Source: Hyphomonas oceanitis SCH89
Lineage (GTDB): Bacteria; Pseudomonadota; Alphaproteobacteria; Caulobacterales; Hyphomonadaceae
Reading direction: 5' to 3'
Assembly (NCBI RefSeq): GCF_000685295.1
Contig: NZ_ARYL01000011.1
Span: 46,280-110,279, forward strand
DNA: 64,000 nucleotides
Shown here: piece after piece, positions 1 to 7,963 of the stretch
Position numbering within the stretch: position 1 is the first letter of the stretch
How the letters are laid out: every line of letters starts with the position of its first letter
The notes under the pieces: model-generated
Seen by the model: only the letters and a program-made list of their open reading frames with translations
What the model was told of the DNA's origin: nothing
The model's database searches: none
Translations under genes and position numbers: made by a program

Positions 1-114
1 GACGAGTGCGAAAAATATAGACTCAGTATTTCAACTCCGATGCATTGTGGAATAAGTCGCACTATCGGTTCCATTCCAGAGTTGATTGATATGTTCGAGG
101 CGGGTGATCGGTAG
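1..114 (+). CDS. possible C-terminal end of an upstream gene
   Basis: One forward frame stays open from the left edge for 37 codons and stops with TAG at 112-114, while the other two forward frames stop within 55 bases. The visible tail ends in PELIDMFEAGDR. The region is AT-richer than the ruv genes that follow. I do not recognise the protein; it is not the usual YebC/PmpR tail often found upstream of ruvC. It could also be chance, because the stretch is short. Confidence 0.3.
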   Translation, partial: DECEKYRLSISTPMHCGISRTIGSIPELIDMFEAGDR

Positions 115-224
115 TGGTATAGCGCTTGATGCACAGCTGATTGGTAATCGCTTTGCATATCCGCAGGAACAAATGGGGAAAATGCAAGCTGTCATTAACC
201 TCGCTGCCTGATAGGGTAGGCGCC

Positions 225-728
225 ATGACAGCGACGATTCGTATCCTCGGGATTGATCCGGGCCTGCGCCATACCGGCTGGGGCGTGATCGAGCAGACCG
301 GCGCCCGGCTGCAGCATGTGGCCCATGGCATCATCTCGATTGATCCGAACCTGCCCATGTCGGAACGCCTCGGCGGCATCTTCGAGGCGGTGGGCGAACT
401 GGCGCGCCATCACGCGCCGCATGCCTCCGGCGTCGAGGAAACCATCGTCAACGCAAACCCCCGTTCAGCCCTGAAACTGGGCCAGGCGCGCGGCGCGGCC
501 ATGGCAGCGCTGGCCATGGCGGGCATAAGCGTGGCCGAGTTTGCCCCGCGCAAGATCAAGCTCTCGGTTGTGGGCACCGGCACGGCCGACAAGACGCAGG
601 TCATGTTCATGGTCAAACGCCTGCTCCCCCGCGCCGGGGAGATGAAGGAAGACGCGGCCGATGCGCTCGCCTGTGCCATTTGCGCCGCGCACCATATGCC
701 ACTGGAGATGAAGCGGGGCGCTGCATGA
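225..728 (+). CDS. ruvC: Holliday junction endodeoxyribonuclease RuvC
   Basis: RuvC resolves Holliday junctions at the end of homologous recombination, acting with RuvAB. The protein of about 167 aa opens with the family signature LGIDPGLRHTGWG, which carries the first catalytic Asp, and has the acidic VEETIVNANP segment and a C-terminal KEDAADALACAICAAH motif with the last catalytic acidic residues. I chose the ATG at 225 because the family starts just before the first beta strand; an in-frame ATG at 141 would add 28 unrelated residues. The stop overlaps the ruvA start (ATGA). It heads the ruv operon. Confidence 0.97.
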   Translation: MTATIRILGIDPGLRHTGWGVIEQTGARLQHVAHGIISIDPNLPMSERLGGIFEAVGELARHHAPHASGVEETIVNANPRSALKLGQARGAAMAALAMAGISVAEFAPRKIKLSVVGTGTADKTQVMFMVKRLLPRAGEMKEDAADALACAICAAHHMPLEMKRGAA

Positions 729-1351
729 TTATCGGACGCCTGACCGGAACGATCGCGGCCATGGGGCTCGATCATGTGCTGATCGACGTCAACGGCGTCG
801 GCTATGTCTGCCAGGCGGGCACGCGCCTCTTGAGCCGCGTCCATGCGGGCGAAAATGCCGTGCTGCACGTCGAGACCAAGGTTTCCGAGGCGGCGATCAC
901 GCTCTATGCCTTCGGAACGGACGAAGAACGGGCATGGTTTGTCCGCTTGCAGGACGTGCATGGGGTGGCGGGTAAGGCCGCAATGGCCATTCTTGACGCG
1001 CTGACGCCCGCCGAACTGATGGATGCCATTGCGCTCGGCGACGCCAAAGTGCTGGAGCGCGCCAAGGGCGTCGGCAAGAAACTGGCGGAACGGATCGTGC
1101 TCGATCTCTCCGGCAAGGCGCCCCCCATGGGCCGGTTCGGACGCTTCGATGCGGCGAGCGCGGCCGGCATGGCAACAGCGCCTGCTGCCGCCGCCACGAC
1201 AGGCCCGCGCTCCGAGGCGATCTCGGCGCTGGTCAACCTTGGCTATACGCAGGGCGATGCAGCGCGGGCCGTTGCGGCAGCAGCTTCGACAACGGATGAC
1301 AAGGAGGTCGGCCCGCTGGTAAAGGCGGCGCTGAAGGAACTGTCGCGATGA
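725..1351 (+). CDS. ruvA: Holliday junction branch migration protein RuvA
   Basis: RuvA binds four-way junctions as a tetramer and loads the RuvB motor. The 208-aa product starts MIIGRLTGTIAAMG, has the N-terminal OB fold with the HVETKVSEAAITLYAF strand, two helix-hairpin-helix motifs (around VHGVAGKAAMAILD and AKGVGKKLAERIVLDL), a low-complexity Ala linker, and a C-terminal domain III ending LVKAALKEL. Length is normal for the family. It overlaps ruvC by 4 nt upstream and the next small gene by 4 nt downstream, so translation is probably coupled through the operon. Confidence 0.97.
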   Translation: MIIGRLTGTIAAMGLDHVLIDVNGVGYVCQAGTRLLSRVHAGENAVLHVETKVSEAAITLYAFGTDEERAWFVRLQDVHGVAGKAAMAILDALTPAELMDAIALGDAKVLERAKGVGKKLAERIVLDLSGKAPPMGRFGRFDAASAAGMATAPAAAATTGPRSEAISALVNLGYTQGDAARAVAAAASTTDDKEVGPLVKAALKELSR

Positions 1352-1680
1352 AATACATTCAGAACCGCAAGACCTATCATGTTCCGGAACAGGAACTCTT
1401 CTTCATTGCCGATCACCCGGAAAAGCCTGTCGGCACGCGCGAAATCGACAATATCATGGTCGAGACATCGCGCAGTGGCCGCAATTCCATGGGCGTCATT
1501 AATCGCGATGTGCAGGGGTCCGGCTCGATCCTCGTCAACCTGACGGACATCCTCGCCGCACGCGGCGAAGAGACGATGACCATCTGGCTAAAGAACGGGG
1601 ATCGTCTGGAAGATGTGCCAATCTCGCAGCTGACACTGAACACCCTTGTGCGCGAGTTCGGGAGCGGAGAGCCGGCATGA
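1348..1680 (+). CDS. unrecognised 110-aa protein inside the ruv operon
   Basis: I do not recognise this family. The product begins [19 protein letters not shown] and ends with [16 protein letters not shown]; it has no signal peptide or membrane segment and no cysteine motif, and it looks like a mixed alpha/beta cytoplasmic protein. It sits between ruvA and ruvB with ATGA overlaps at both ends, so it is translated as part of the ruv unit. Base composition matches its neighbours, which argues for a long-standing member rather than a recent insertion. A link to recombination is inference from position only. Confidence 0.85.
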   Translation: MKYIQNRKTYHVPEQELFFIADHPEKPVGTREIDNIMVETSRSGRNSMGVINRDVQGSGSILVNLTDILAARGEETMTIWLKNGDRLEDVPISQLTLNTLVREFGSGEPA

Positions 1681-2705
1681 GCCGCGAGGGTGAACTCTCC
1701 GATCCCAACGCGCAGGGCGGCGACGCGCTGGACCGCGCGCTACGTCCGCAGACCTTCGACGATTATGTCGGCCAGCGCAAAGCCAAGTCGAACCTGAAAG
1801 TCTATGTCGACGCCGCGCGCGGGCGCAGCGAGGCGCTCGACCATGTACTGCTGTTCGGCCCGCCCGGCCTCGGCAAGACAACACTGGCGCAGATCCTGGC
1901 GCGGGAAATGGGCGTCGGTTTCCGGGCAACGTCCGGCCCGGTGATTGCCAAGGCGGGCGACCTCGCCGCGATCCTGACGAACCTCGAGCCGAACGACGTT
2001 CTGTTCATTGACGAAATCCACCGCCTGCCGGCCATCGTGGAGGAAATCCTCTACCCGGCGATGGAGGATTATGCCCTCGATATCGTGATCGGGGAGGGGC
2101 CTTCGGCGCGCTCTGTGCGGCTGGACCTGTCGCCCTTCACGCTGGTCGGTGCGACGACGCGGGCAGGCCTCCTGGCGACGCCTTTGCGCGACCGGTTCGG
2201 CATTCCGCTGCGGCTCGAATTCTACGAGCCGGAAGAGCTGGCGCGCATCGTCATGGCGGCGGCGCGCAAACTGGGTGCGGCAATTACCGAAGATGGCGCG
2301 GTCGAAATTGCCAGCCGCGCGCGGGGCACACCCCGCATTGCGCTGCGCCTGCTCCGCCGTGTGCGAGACTTTGCCGAGGCCGAGGGCGCGAAGATCGATT
2401 CGGCTGCTGCAGGCCGCGCCCTGAAGCGGCTGGAGATTGACCAGGACGGGCTGGATTCGCTCGACAGGCGCTACCTGCACGCGCTGGTACACACCTATGC
2501 GGGCGGCCCCGTGGGCGTAGAGACACTGGCCGCTGCGCTGTCAGAGGCGCGCGATGCGGTGGAAGACGTGATCGAGCCTTACCTCATGCAGAAAGGCTAT
2601 GTCGCCCGCACCCCGCGCGGACGCACGGCAGCGCCACTTGCGTATGAGCGGCTCGGCCTGCCCGTTCCCGGCGGTGTCCAGTCCGGCCTTTTTGGAGAGA
2701 AGTGA
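1677..2705 (+). CDS. ruvB: Holliday junction branch migration ATPase RuvB
   Basis: RuvB is the hexameric AAA+ motor that drives branch migration with RuvA. The 342-aa product shows Walker A ([12 protein letters not shown], about residue 60), Walker B (LFIDEIHRL), sensor 1 (LVGATTRAG), the arginine finger region (LRDRFG), sensor 2 ([16 protein letters not shown]) and the C-terminal winged helix ending [19 protein letters not shown]. The start overlaps the preceding small gene by 4 nt. Start and length match the family. Confidence 0.98.
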   Translation: MSREGELSDPNAQGGDALDRALRPQTFDDYVGQRKAKSNLKVYVDAARGRSEALDHVLLFGPPGLGKTTLAQILAREMGVGFRATSGPVIAKAGDLAAILTNLEPNDVLFIDEIHRLPAIVEEILYPAMEDYALDIVIGEGPSARSVRLDLSPFTLVGATTRAGLLATPLRDRFGIPLRLEFYEPEELARIVMAAARKLGAAITEDGAVEIASRARGTPRIALRLLRRVRDFAEAEGAKIDSAAAGRALKRLEIDQDGLDSLDRRYLHALVHTYAGGPVGVETLAAALSEARDAVEDVIEPYLMQKGYVARTPRGRTAAPLAYERLGLPVPGGVQSGLFGEK

Positions 2706-2709
2706 TCTG

Positions 2710-3117
2710 ATGGAAGCTCTGCAAGGAAGCTGCTTTTGTGGCGCGGTGGCCTATGAAGTGGAAGGGCTCGGGCCCGTCGGCCATTGCCATTGCAAGACAT
2801 GCCAGAAGACGCATTCGGCCGCTTTCGCCACAACCGCGCGCGCATCACGCGCTGGCTTTCGCTGGACGAAGGGCGCCGATGTCGTTGCGGGCATTGAATC
2901 CACGCCCGGGAAAACGCGGCACTTCTGCCCGAAATGCGGGACGCATATGATGGCCGAATGGCACGATCAGGATGCGGTGATCGTTCGTGTCGGGAGCCTC
3001 GATTCCCCTCTGCCATCCAAGCCCGTGGTGCATATCTGGACGAGCCAGAAGGCCGACTTCTTCGACTTCGAGGACGGCCTGCCGCGCCTGCCTGAAGCTT
3101 TTCCGAAACCGGCTTAA
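2710..3117 (+). CDS. GFA-family zinc protein (CENP-V/GFA fold)
   Basis: The protein of about 135 aa has the cysteine pattern of the glutathione-dependent formaldehyde-activating enzyme family: GSCFCGAVAY at the N-terminus, CHCKTCQK, and CPKCGTHM. These Cys residues bind structural and catalytic zinc in characterised members, but most family members have no proven substrate. The start at 2710 lies 4 nt after ruvB and has a GGAGAGAAG ribosome-binding site inside the ruvB tail, so it may be cotranscribed with ruvB. It ends convergently, overlapping the next gene by 4 nt. A second family member lies at 39660-40067. Confidence 0.88.
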   Translation: MEALQGSCFCGAVAYEVEGLGPVGHCHCKTCQKTHSAAFATTARASRAGFRWTKGADVVAGIESTPGKTRHFCPKCGTHMMAEWHDQDAVIVRVGSLDSPLPSKPVVHIWTSQKADFFDFEDGLPRLPEAFPKPA

Positions 3118-3479
3118 GTCTGTTCCTTCTGCTGCATGCGCCAGAGCAGGCCGATGAAACCGCCCTTTATGCGCGGCAGCAGGAACAGAACTGCGCCAAT
3201 CGCGAACGCGCCAAGCGCGATGAGACTGATCCAGAGCGGGGCTGGCGATTTCATCGATACCATGAACGAGAGCGGCGCCAGCACGGGCCCGAGGATCAGC
3301 ACAGTCAGCCAGGGCGGGCCGTCTTCGGCGCGGATCAGGCCCGTCGGTTCGCCACAATGTGAGCAGGCCGGTTCCTGTCGCAGGTAGCCCGAGAAGAGGC
3401 GGCCCTTGCCGCAGGCGGGGCATCGTCCGCGCAGGCCGCGCAGGATGGGTTTCAGGCCGGGATCAGTTGGTTGGGTCAT
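3114..3479 (-). CDS. DUF983 membrane protein
   Basis: The 121-aa product has an N-terminal rubredoxin-like pair of CxxC motifs (RCPACGKGRLF and CSHCGEPTG) followed by two hydrophobic segments (PWLTVLILGPVLAPLSFMV and WISLIALGAFAIGAVLFLLP) and a basic tail. This is the DUF983 layout. Function is unknown; some relatives lie near cytochrome oxidase genes, but here it stands alone. I chose the ATG at 3479 because upstream in-frame codons do not match the family start. Confidence 0.85.
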   Translation of the reverse strand: MTQPTDPGLKPILRGLRGRCPACGKGRLFSGYLRQEPACSHCGEPTGLIRAEDGPPWLTVLILGPVLAPLSFMVSMKSPAPLWISLIALGAFAIGAVLFLLPRIKGGFIGLLWRMQQKEQT

Positions 3480-3588
3480 TGGCGTCTCCGGCAGATGTTT
3501 CCTGCTTTGCACGTCATACAGTTGCTGACCAGTCAGGCTTGCAACCGAACACATCATGGCTGCGTATAGGCCACAGGAGACCTTATTC

Positions 3589-4140
3589 ATGATCAAGCAT
3601 CTGCTAACCGCCTCAATCGCTAGCCTCGTCCTCACGGCTTGTATGAGCCAGCCCGACTATCGCGCGCAGGAAACTGCGCCGCCGACCGTGCCGAATGTCG
3701 ATCTCGATCAGTATGCGGGCCTCTGGTACGAGATCGCCCGATATCCCAACAGTTTCGAGAAGGATTGCGCCGGCGTGACGGCCGAATATGCGCAGCGCGA
3801 TGATGGCCGTATCAGTGTCACCAATACGTGCCACAAGGGCAGCCCGGAGGGGAAAGTGAAAGTCGCCAATGGCGTCGCACGCGTCGTTGAAGGCTCCGGC
3901 AATGCGCGCCTGAAAGTGAAGTTCGCGCCGTCCTGGGTACCGTTCGCATGGGGCGATTACTGGATCCTGCATCTCGAGCCGGACTATTCGGCTGTACTCG
4001 TGGGTGACCCAAGCGGCAAATATCTCTGGATCCTCGCCCGCGATAAAACGCTGGACGCTGACACGCTTGCCCGCATCAAGGCCCGCGCCGAGGCGCTCGG
4101 CTACAAGACCGACCCGCTGGTGATGACGGATCAGGGGTGA
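3589..4140 (+). CDS. blc: outer-membrane lipocalin (Blc-like lipoprotein)
   Basis: Bacterial lipocalins of the Blc type bind lysophospholipids at the outer membrane. The 183-aa product has a lipoprotein signal (LVLTAC lipobox, Cys around residue 18), the lipocalin signature YAGLWYEIARYPNSFEKDC, and later conserved segments (DYWILHLEPDYSAVLVGDPSGKYLWILAR). The start at 3589 follows a CAGGAG ribosome-binding site. It is followed 18 nt later by a YbgC-like thioesterase in the same direction. Confidence 0.92.
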   Translation: MIKHLLTASIASLVLTACMSQPDYRAQETAPPTVPNVDLDQYAGLWYEIARYPNSFEKDCAGVTAEYAQRDDGRISVTNTCHKGSPEGKVKVANGVARVVEGSGNARLKVKFAPSWVPFAWGDYWILHLEPDYSAVLVGDPSGKYLWILARDKTLDADTLARIKARAEALGYKTDPLVMTDQG

Positions 4141-4158
4141 TCTGCTAACGCGATTGGC

Positions 4159-4611
4159 ATGACCCTGCCTGTACTCGACGACAAGAATTTCGATGCGGAC
4201 CGCCAGCACTGGATCAGTGTGCGCGTCTATTACGAAGACACCGATTTCACCGGCATGGTCTACCACGCCAATTACCTCCGCTTCTTTGAGCGGGGGCGGT
4301 CGGACCATTTGCGTGATGCAGGCATTTCGCATCAGTCGCTGCTCGACCGACCCGACCCGGCGGCCTTCACGCTGACCAATGTGAACGTCGCCTACAAGCG
4401 GCCAGCGAAGGTGGATGACCTCCTGCATATTCGCACGCGTTACCTCGGTATGGATGGGCCGCGTATTCGCTTTGAACAGGCCTGCCTTCGCGATGGCCAG
4501 ATCATCGCGGAAGCCGAGATTACGGCCGTAATGATCCATGCCGATGGGCGCCTGAGGCGGCCAATCCGGGAAGTGGCTGAATATCTGGACGCTTTTGTCT
4601 GGCGGACATAG
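4159..4611 (+). CDS. ybgC: YbgC/FadM-type acyl-CoA thioesterase
   Basis: The 150-aa hot-dog protein carries the 4-hydroxybenzoyl-CoA thioesterase motif VRVYYEDTDFTGMVYHANYLRFFERGR with the catalytic Asp of YEDTD. YbgC hydrolyses acyl-CoA or acyl-ACP and in many proteobacteria is the first gene of the tol-pal cluster. Here tolQ begins about 3.35 kb downstream, with a PadR regulator, an endonuclease-like gene and cardiolipin synthase in between, so the ancestral linkage is stretched. It probably shares a transcript with the lipocalin. Confidence 0.88.
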   Translation: MTLPVLDDKNFDADRQHWISVRVYYEDTDFTGMVYHANYLRFFERGRSDHLRDAGISHQSLLDRPDPAAFTLTNVNVAYKRPAKVDDLLHIRTRYLGMDGPRIRFEQACLRDGQIIAEAEITAVMIHADGRLRRPIREVAEYLDAFVWRT

Positions 4612-4692
4612 CGCTGTAACTATTCGATTTATTGTCAAGAATTGAGTGGCGCAGTCGTTGCGGCAGCCATTTTCCCACGTTTGGCACTTGCA

Positions 4693-4735
4693 TTTAGATA
4701 TATCGAAAACTATTTTTGATTTCGATATATCTAAA
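4693..4735. promoter_or_regulatory. perfect inverted repeat, likely PadR operator
   Basis: Two 16-nt arms, TTTAGATATATCGAAA at 4693-4708 and its exact reverse complement at 4720-4735, are separated by 11 nt. The right arm ends just before the AAGGAG ribosome-binding site of the PadR gene. ATATATC-containing dyads upstream of padR/yqjI genes are known autoregulatory sites, so binding by the adjacent regulator is the likely role. Confidence 0.8.
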
Positions 4736-4745
4736 AGGAGCATCA

Positions 4746-5408
4746 ATGAACAATAGAGACAACGAAGACAGAATGGTTCTGTCAGGCGAGCTTTTGGACA
4801 ATGACGACATCTTTGGCAGCCACAGGCGCCGGGAAAGAGGAGAGAACATGCACGGACATCACAGGCACGGTCGGCACGCCCGCTGGCATATGAAAATGGC
4901 TATGGGCGGCCGACACGGCCATGGACGCGGTGGCATGGGACGTCGCGGCGGACGCCCGCTGGGGCATGGCGACCTGCGCCTGCTGATCCTTAGCCTCATC
5001 AATGAAACCCCGCGCCACGGCTATGACCTGATCCAGGAAATCGAGACGCGCACCGGCGGCACCTACAAGCCGAGCCCCGGTGTCATCTATCCGGCGCTTG
5101 AGATCATCCAGGACCTCGGCCTGGCTGAAGTGCGCACCGAGGATGGCAAGAAGACCTTCCATATCACCGATGAGGGCAAAGCCGAACTGGAGCGCGAGGC
5201 CGCAACGGTCGAGGCGATCCATGAACGGCTGGCAGACCTGCTCAAGGCGGAGGAGGACGTTGATCCGACAGACGTGCGCACCGCGATGCACCGGTTGCGC
5301 CATGCCATCATCAAGACCGTGCGTCACAAGATGGCTGACGAAGCGCGCCAACGGCGGATCGTCGAAATCCTGAATGCGGCGAAAGACGAGATCGACTCGC
5401 TAGACTAG
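4746..5408 (+). CDS. PadR-family repressor, YqjI-like with His/Gly-rich N-terminus
   Basis: The 220-aa product has a PadR winged helix from about residue 77 (GDLRLLILSLINETPRHGYD ... SPGVIYPALEIIQDLGLAEV) and a C-terminal dimerisation helix region. Ahead of it is an unusual extension rich in His, Gly and Arg (residues 30-76, for example HGHHRHGRHARWH). This is the architecture of E. coli YqjI, a nickel-responsive repressor, and even the C-terminal IDSLD resembles YqjI. The start at 4746 follows AAAAGGAG. A perfect dyad sits directly upstream and implies autoregulation. No yqjH-type ferric reductase lies nearby, so the regulon is unknown. Metal response is inferred from the His-rich tail. Confidence 0.85.
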   Translation: MNNRDNEDRMVLSGELLDNDDIFGSHRRRERGENMHGHHRHGRHARWHMKMAMGGRHGHGRGGMGRRGGRPLGHGDLRLLILSLINETPRHGYDLIQEIETRTGGTYKPSPGVIYPALEIIQDLGLAEVRTEDGKKTFHITDEGKAELEREAATVEAIHERLADLLKAEEDVDPTDVRTAMHRLRHAIIKTVRHKMADEARQRRIVEILNAAKDEIDSLD

Positions 5409-5433
5409 GGCTTTTCCGTCAAGACACCTGCAT

Positions 5434-5457
5434 GCGGGGCTCCGGAGGGTGCCCCGC
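5434..5457. terminator. GC-rich stem-loop between convergent genes
   Basis: GCGGGGC at 5434-5440 pairs with GCCCCGC at 5451-5457 around a 10-nt loop. It lies between the end of the PadR gene and the end of the opposing endonuclease-like gene, as expected of a shared terminator, but there is no clear T tract. Confidence 0.45.
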
Positions 5458-5474
5458 AATGTATTTGGCGGGAT

Positions 5475-6221
5475 CTAGAAACTGATTTCAGCCGACAGAG
5501 GCAGGTGATCGGAGAGCTGAAGGGGCAGGCTGCGGCGCTCTTCGAGGCGAACCGCGTCGGAATAGATGATGTGATCCAGGTCGCGATTGGGGCGCCAGGA
5601 AGGATAGGTCGGCATCGGCGGCTGGTCGGCAATTTGCGCGCCGACGGACCCGGCGAAGCTCTCCAGCTGAGTGGAACTGTTCGTACAGTTGAAGTCTCCG
5701 ACGACCAGAAAGGCCTTTTTATGGGGCAGGTGTGTGCCAATGGCCTCCAGTTGCAACGCCTGGTCATTGCGACCGAGGCTCAGGTGTAAGTTGGCGACCG
5801 AAATCCCCCGTCCCACCTGTACATTGGCGATCAGACAGCCGCGTCCTTTCACGCGGCCCGGAAGCTTGAAATCATGTATATGAGACAGTTCGTACCGACT
5901 GAGGATGGCGTTTCCGTGCAGCGAGATGCCAGGGATGGTGCGGTTCTGCTGCTTGGCGACGTGGTTGTGGCCGGACAGCATGGCAATGCGCTCGGCCTGA
6001 CATGCGAATCCCGACCGCCTGCCGCCCAAGTCGACCTCCTGAAGGCAGACGACATCATGTTCGGAGACGATTTCGGCAATTTTTTCCAGCGTGGATTGCT
6101 TGGCACTGGTATTGAACACCTGATGATGCGCGCGTGTCAGGTAATGTGAATATCGTGCAGTGCCGATGGCGGCCTGGATATTCCATGTCAGGATCCGGAG
6201 TGTCTGTGTCATGGCCTTCAT
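5475..6221 (-). CDS. endonuclease/exonuclease/phosphatase (EEP) family protein
   Basis: The 248-aa product has EEP fold motifs: LRILTWNIQAAIG near the N-terminus, DVVCLQEVD (catalytic Glu), ISVANLHLSLG, VVGDFNCT and the final LSDHLPLSAEI with the catalytic Asp-His. The family includes DNA repair nucleases and phospholipid or inositol phosphatases, so the substrate cannot be read from sequence. The gene is divergent from cardiolipin synthase; this pairing is common and favours a lipid-linked role, by inference. A second in-frame ATG at 6212 is an alternative start. Confidence 0.82.
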   Translation of the reverse strand: MKAMTQTLRILTWNIQAAIGTARYSHYLTRAHHQVFNTSAKQSTLEKIAEIVSEHDVVCLQEVDLGGRRSGFACQAERIAMLSGHNHVAKQQNRTIPGISLHGNAILSRYELSHIHDFKLPGRVKGRGCLIANVQVGRGISVANLHLSLGRNDQALQLEAIGTHLPHKKAFLVVGDFNCTNSSTQLESFAGSVGAQIADQPPMPTYPSWRPNRDLDHIIYSDAVRLEERRSLPLQLSDHLPLSAEISF

Positions 6222-6282
6222 ATGCAGTCTGGAACAGGTGGTTCCATGCAGCGTTGGGCGCTAGAAACTGAAGGGGACGGCC

Positions 6283-7740
6283 TTGCTGCCAAGTTCATTG
6301 GTCTTTGCGCTCCATATCGTGATCGCTGTCGCGCTCACCTTCCGCCTGCTTTACCGCAAGCTGGCCGTCAGCACGACGCTGGGATGGATCATCATCCTGT
6401 TTGCCATTCCTTATATAGGCATCTTTTTCTATTTTCTGTTCGGCGATCACAGGATGGGCCGCAAACGGCTGCATCAGAGCGCCTGGGTGCGCAATTTTTA
6501 CCAGAAACGTTATGGCATTGATGATGATGGCGGCGCCGCCGAGGAGCTGGACGTCTCAGACGCCTTCCGCGCCATGAGCGAAAGCATCGCCGCAGATTCC
6601 GGCTTCCATGTCACACACAATAACCGGGTCGAGATGCTGGAAGATGCCGGCGAGATTCTCGACCGGCTGGTGGCCGATATCGATGCGGCGACCAACACCT
6701 GCTATCTCGAATTCTATATTGTCGAGCCGGAAGGCCGGGTGACAGCTGTGATGGAAGCGCTTGTGCGGGCGTCGAAGCGCGGCGTCGACTGCAACCTTCT
6801 GGCTGACCATTTCGGCAGCAAGGCCCTGTTCCGGTCAAGCTGGCTGCAACGACTGAGGCAGGCCGGGGTGGATGTCGAAGCGTCGCTCCCCGTCGGCCTG
6901 ATCAAGTCGCTGTCGCAACGAACCGACCTGCGCAATCACCGCAAGCTGATCGCGATCGACCAGCAGATTGGCTATGTCGGCAGCTTCAACTTGGTCGACC
7001 CGCGCTTCTTCAAGCAGAACAAGGCGGTCGGCGAATGGGTCGACATCATGTTCCGGCTGGAAGGCCATATCGTCGATTCCCTCGGCGTCGTGTTCAACGC
7101 CGATTACATCTTCGACACGGTCGGGCTCGATATTGATCGCAAGGCGCTTCGCGACCTGCCGACCGACCATCCGCGCGAGACGGCGCCGGGCGATGTGGCG
7201 CTGCAGCTCTTGCCCTCGGGCCCTGAAATCCATGACTCGCTTATCCATGAATGGGTGGTCTCGGCCATCTTCGCGGCGCGCAAGCGTGTCTCGATCATCA
7301 CGCCCTATTTCATACCGGACGAGACACTGACCCTGGCGCTGAAGGCGGCGCAGAAGCGCGGCGTGGCCGTGGACATCATTGTACCGGAGCGCATTGATTC
7401 CCGCATGGCGCAGTCGGCGAGCGAGTCGGTCTTCTCCGAGCTGCTACGCGCGAACATCACGATCATGCGCTATCAAGATGGCCTGCTTCACACCAAATGC
7501 GTGCTGATTGATGACAAGGTTTCCATGGTCGGCACGGTGAACATGGATACGCGCAGCTTCTACCTGAATCTCGAGCTGACCCTCATCGCCTATGATCGCG
7601 GGCTGAACCGGGATATGGATGCCCTGCGCGAACGGTATCTGGCCAATTGTGTGCCGCTGACGCACGAAGAGTGGACAGCAAGGCCGCGATTCAGGCGCCT
7701 TCAGGAGAATGTCCTGCGACTGGCCGCCCCACTCCTCTAG
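6283..7740 (+). CDS. cls: cardiolipin synthase, phospholipase D family
   Basis: Cardiolipin synthase condenses phosphatidylglycerol in the inner membrane. The 485-aa product has two N-terminal membrane segments (SLVFALHIVIAVALTFRLLY and LGWIIILFAIPYIGIFFYF) and two HKD motifs, HRKLIAIDQQIGYVGSFN and HTKCVLIDDKVSMVGTVN. The start is TTG at 6283, preceded by an AAGGGGA site at good spacing; no ATG precedes the first membrane helix. Length is typical of bacterial Cls. Confidence 0.93.
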   Translation: MLPSSLVFALHIVIAVALTFRLLYRKLAVSTTLGWIIILFAIPYIGIFFYFLFGDHRMGRKRLHQSAWVRNFYQKRYGIDDDGGAAEELDVSDAFRAMSESIAADSGFHVTHNNRVEMLEDAGEILDRLVADIDAATNTCYLEFYIVEPEGRVTAVMEALVRASKRGVDCNLLADHFGSKALFRSSWLQRLRQAGVDVEASLPVGLIKSLSQRTDLRNHRKLIAIDQQIGYVGSFNLVDPRFFKQNKAVGEWVDIMFRLEGHIVDSLGVVFNADYIFDTVGLDIDRKALRDLPTDHPRETAPGDVALQLLPSGPEIHDSLIHEWVVSAIFAARKRVSIITPYFIPDETLTLALKAAQKRGVAVDIIVPERIDSRMAQSASESVFSELLRANITIMRYQDGLLHTKCVLIDDKVSMVGTVNMDTRSFYLNLELTLIAYDRGLNRDMDALRERYLANCVPLTHEEWTARPRFRRLQENVLRLAAPLL

Positions 7741-7795
7741 ATACGAATCGGAGGGGTTGCTGCAGTGCAGCGAAGCATGTCATCAGCACGAAACC

Positions 7796-7823
7796 TTAAC
7801 CAAATGGCCCTAGCGGTTAACCA
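7796..7823. promoter_or_regulatory. two TTAACCA half-sites upstream of tolQ
   Basis: TTAACCA occurs at 7796-7802 and again at 7817-7823, 21 bp apart, on the same helical face and about 140 bp before tolQ. TTAACC is the half-site of the alphaproteobacterial cell-cycle regulator CtrA. A full TTAA-N7-TTAA site is not present, so CtrA control of tol-pal is only a suggestion. Confidence 0.3.
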
Positions 7824-7963
7824 ACTGCGGAAAACGGCGTCCCTGCCGTGTTTCCGCCAGATTTGGTGTTGAAACAGGGGCAGAGGCCGAGGCTTCGCGC
7901 CATCGGCACAGACTCATATGCAGTGCGCGTCCCGCACGCAGACTTCAAGGAGCAGGACATCTC

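Noticed and set aside
7796..7823. full CtrA binding site before tolQ
   Set aside because: The two TTAACC half-sites are 21 bp apart and not in TTAA-N7-TTAA form; kept only as weak half-sites.
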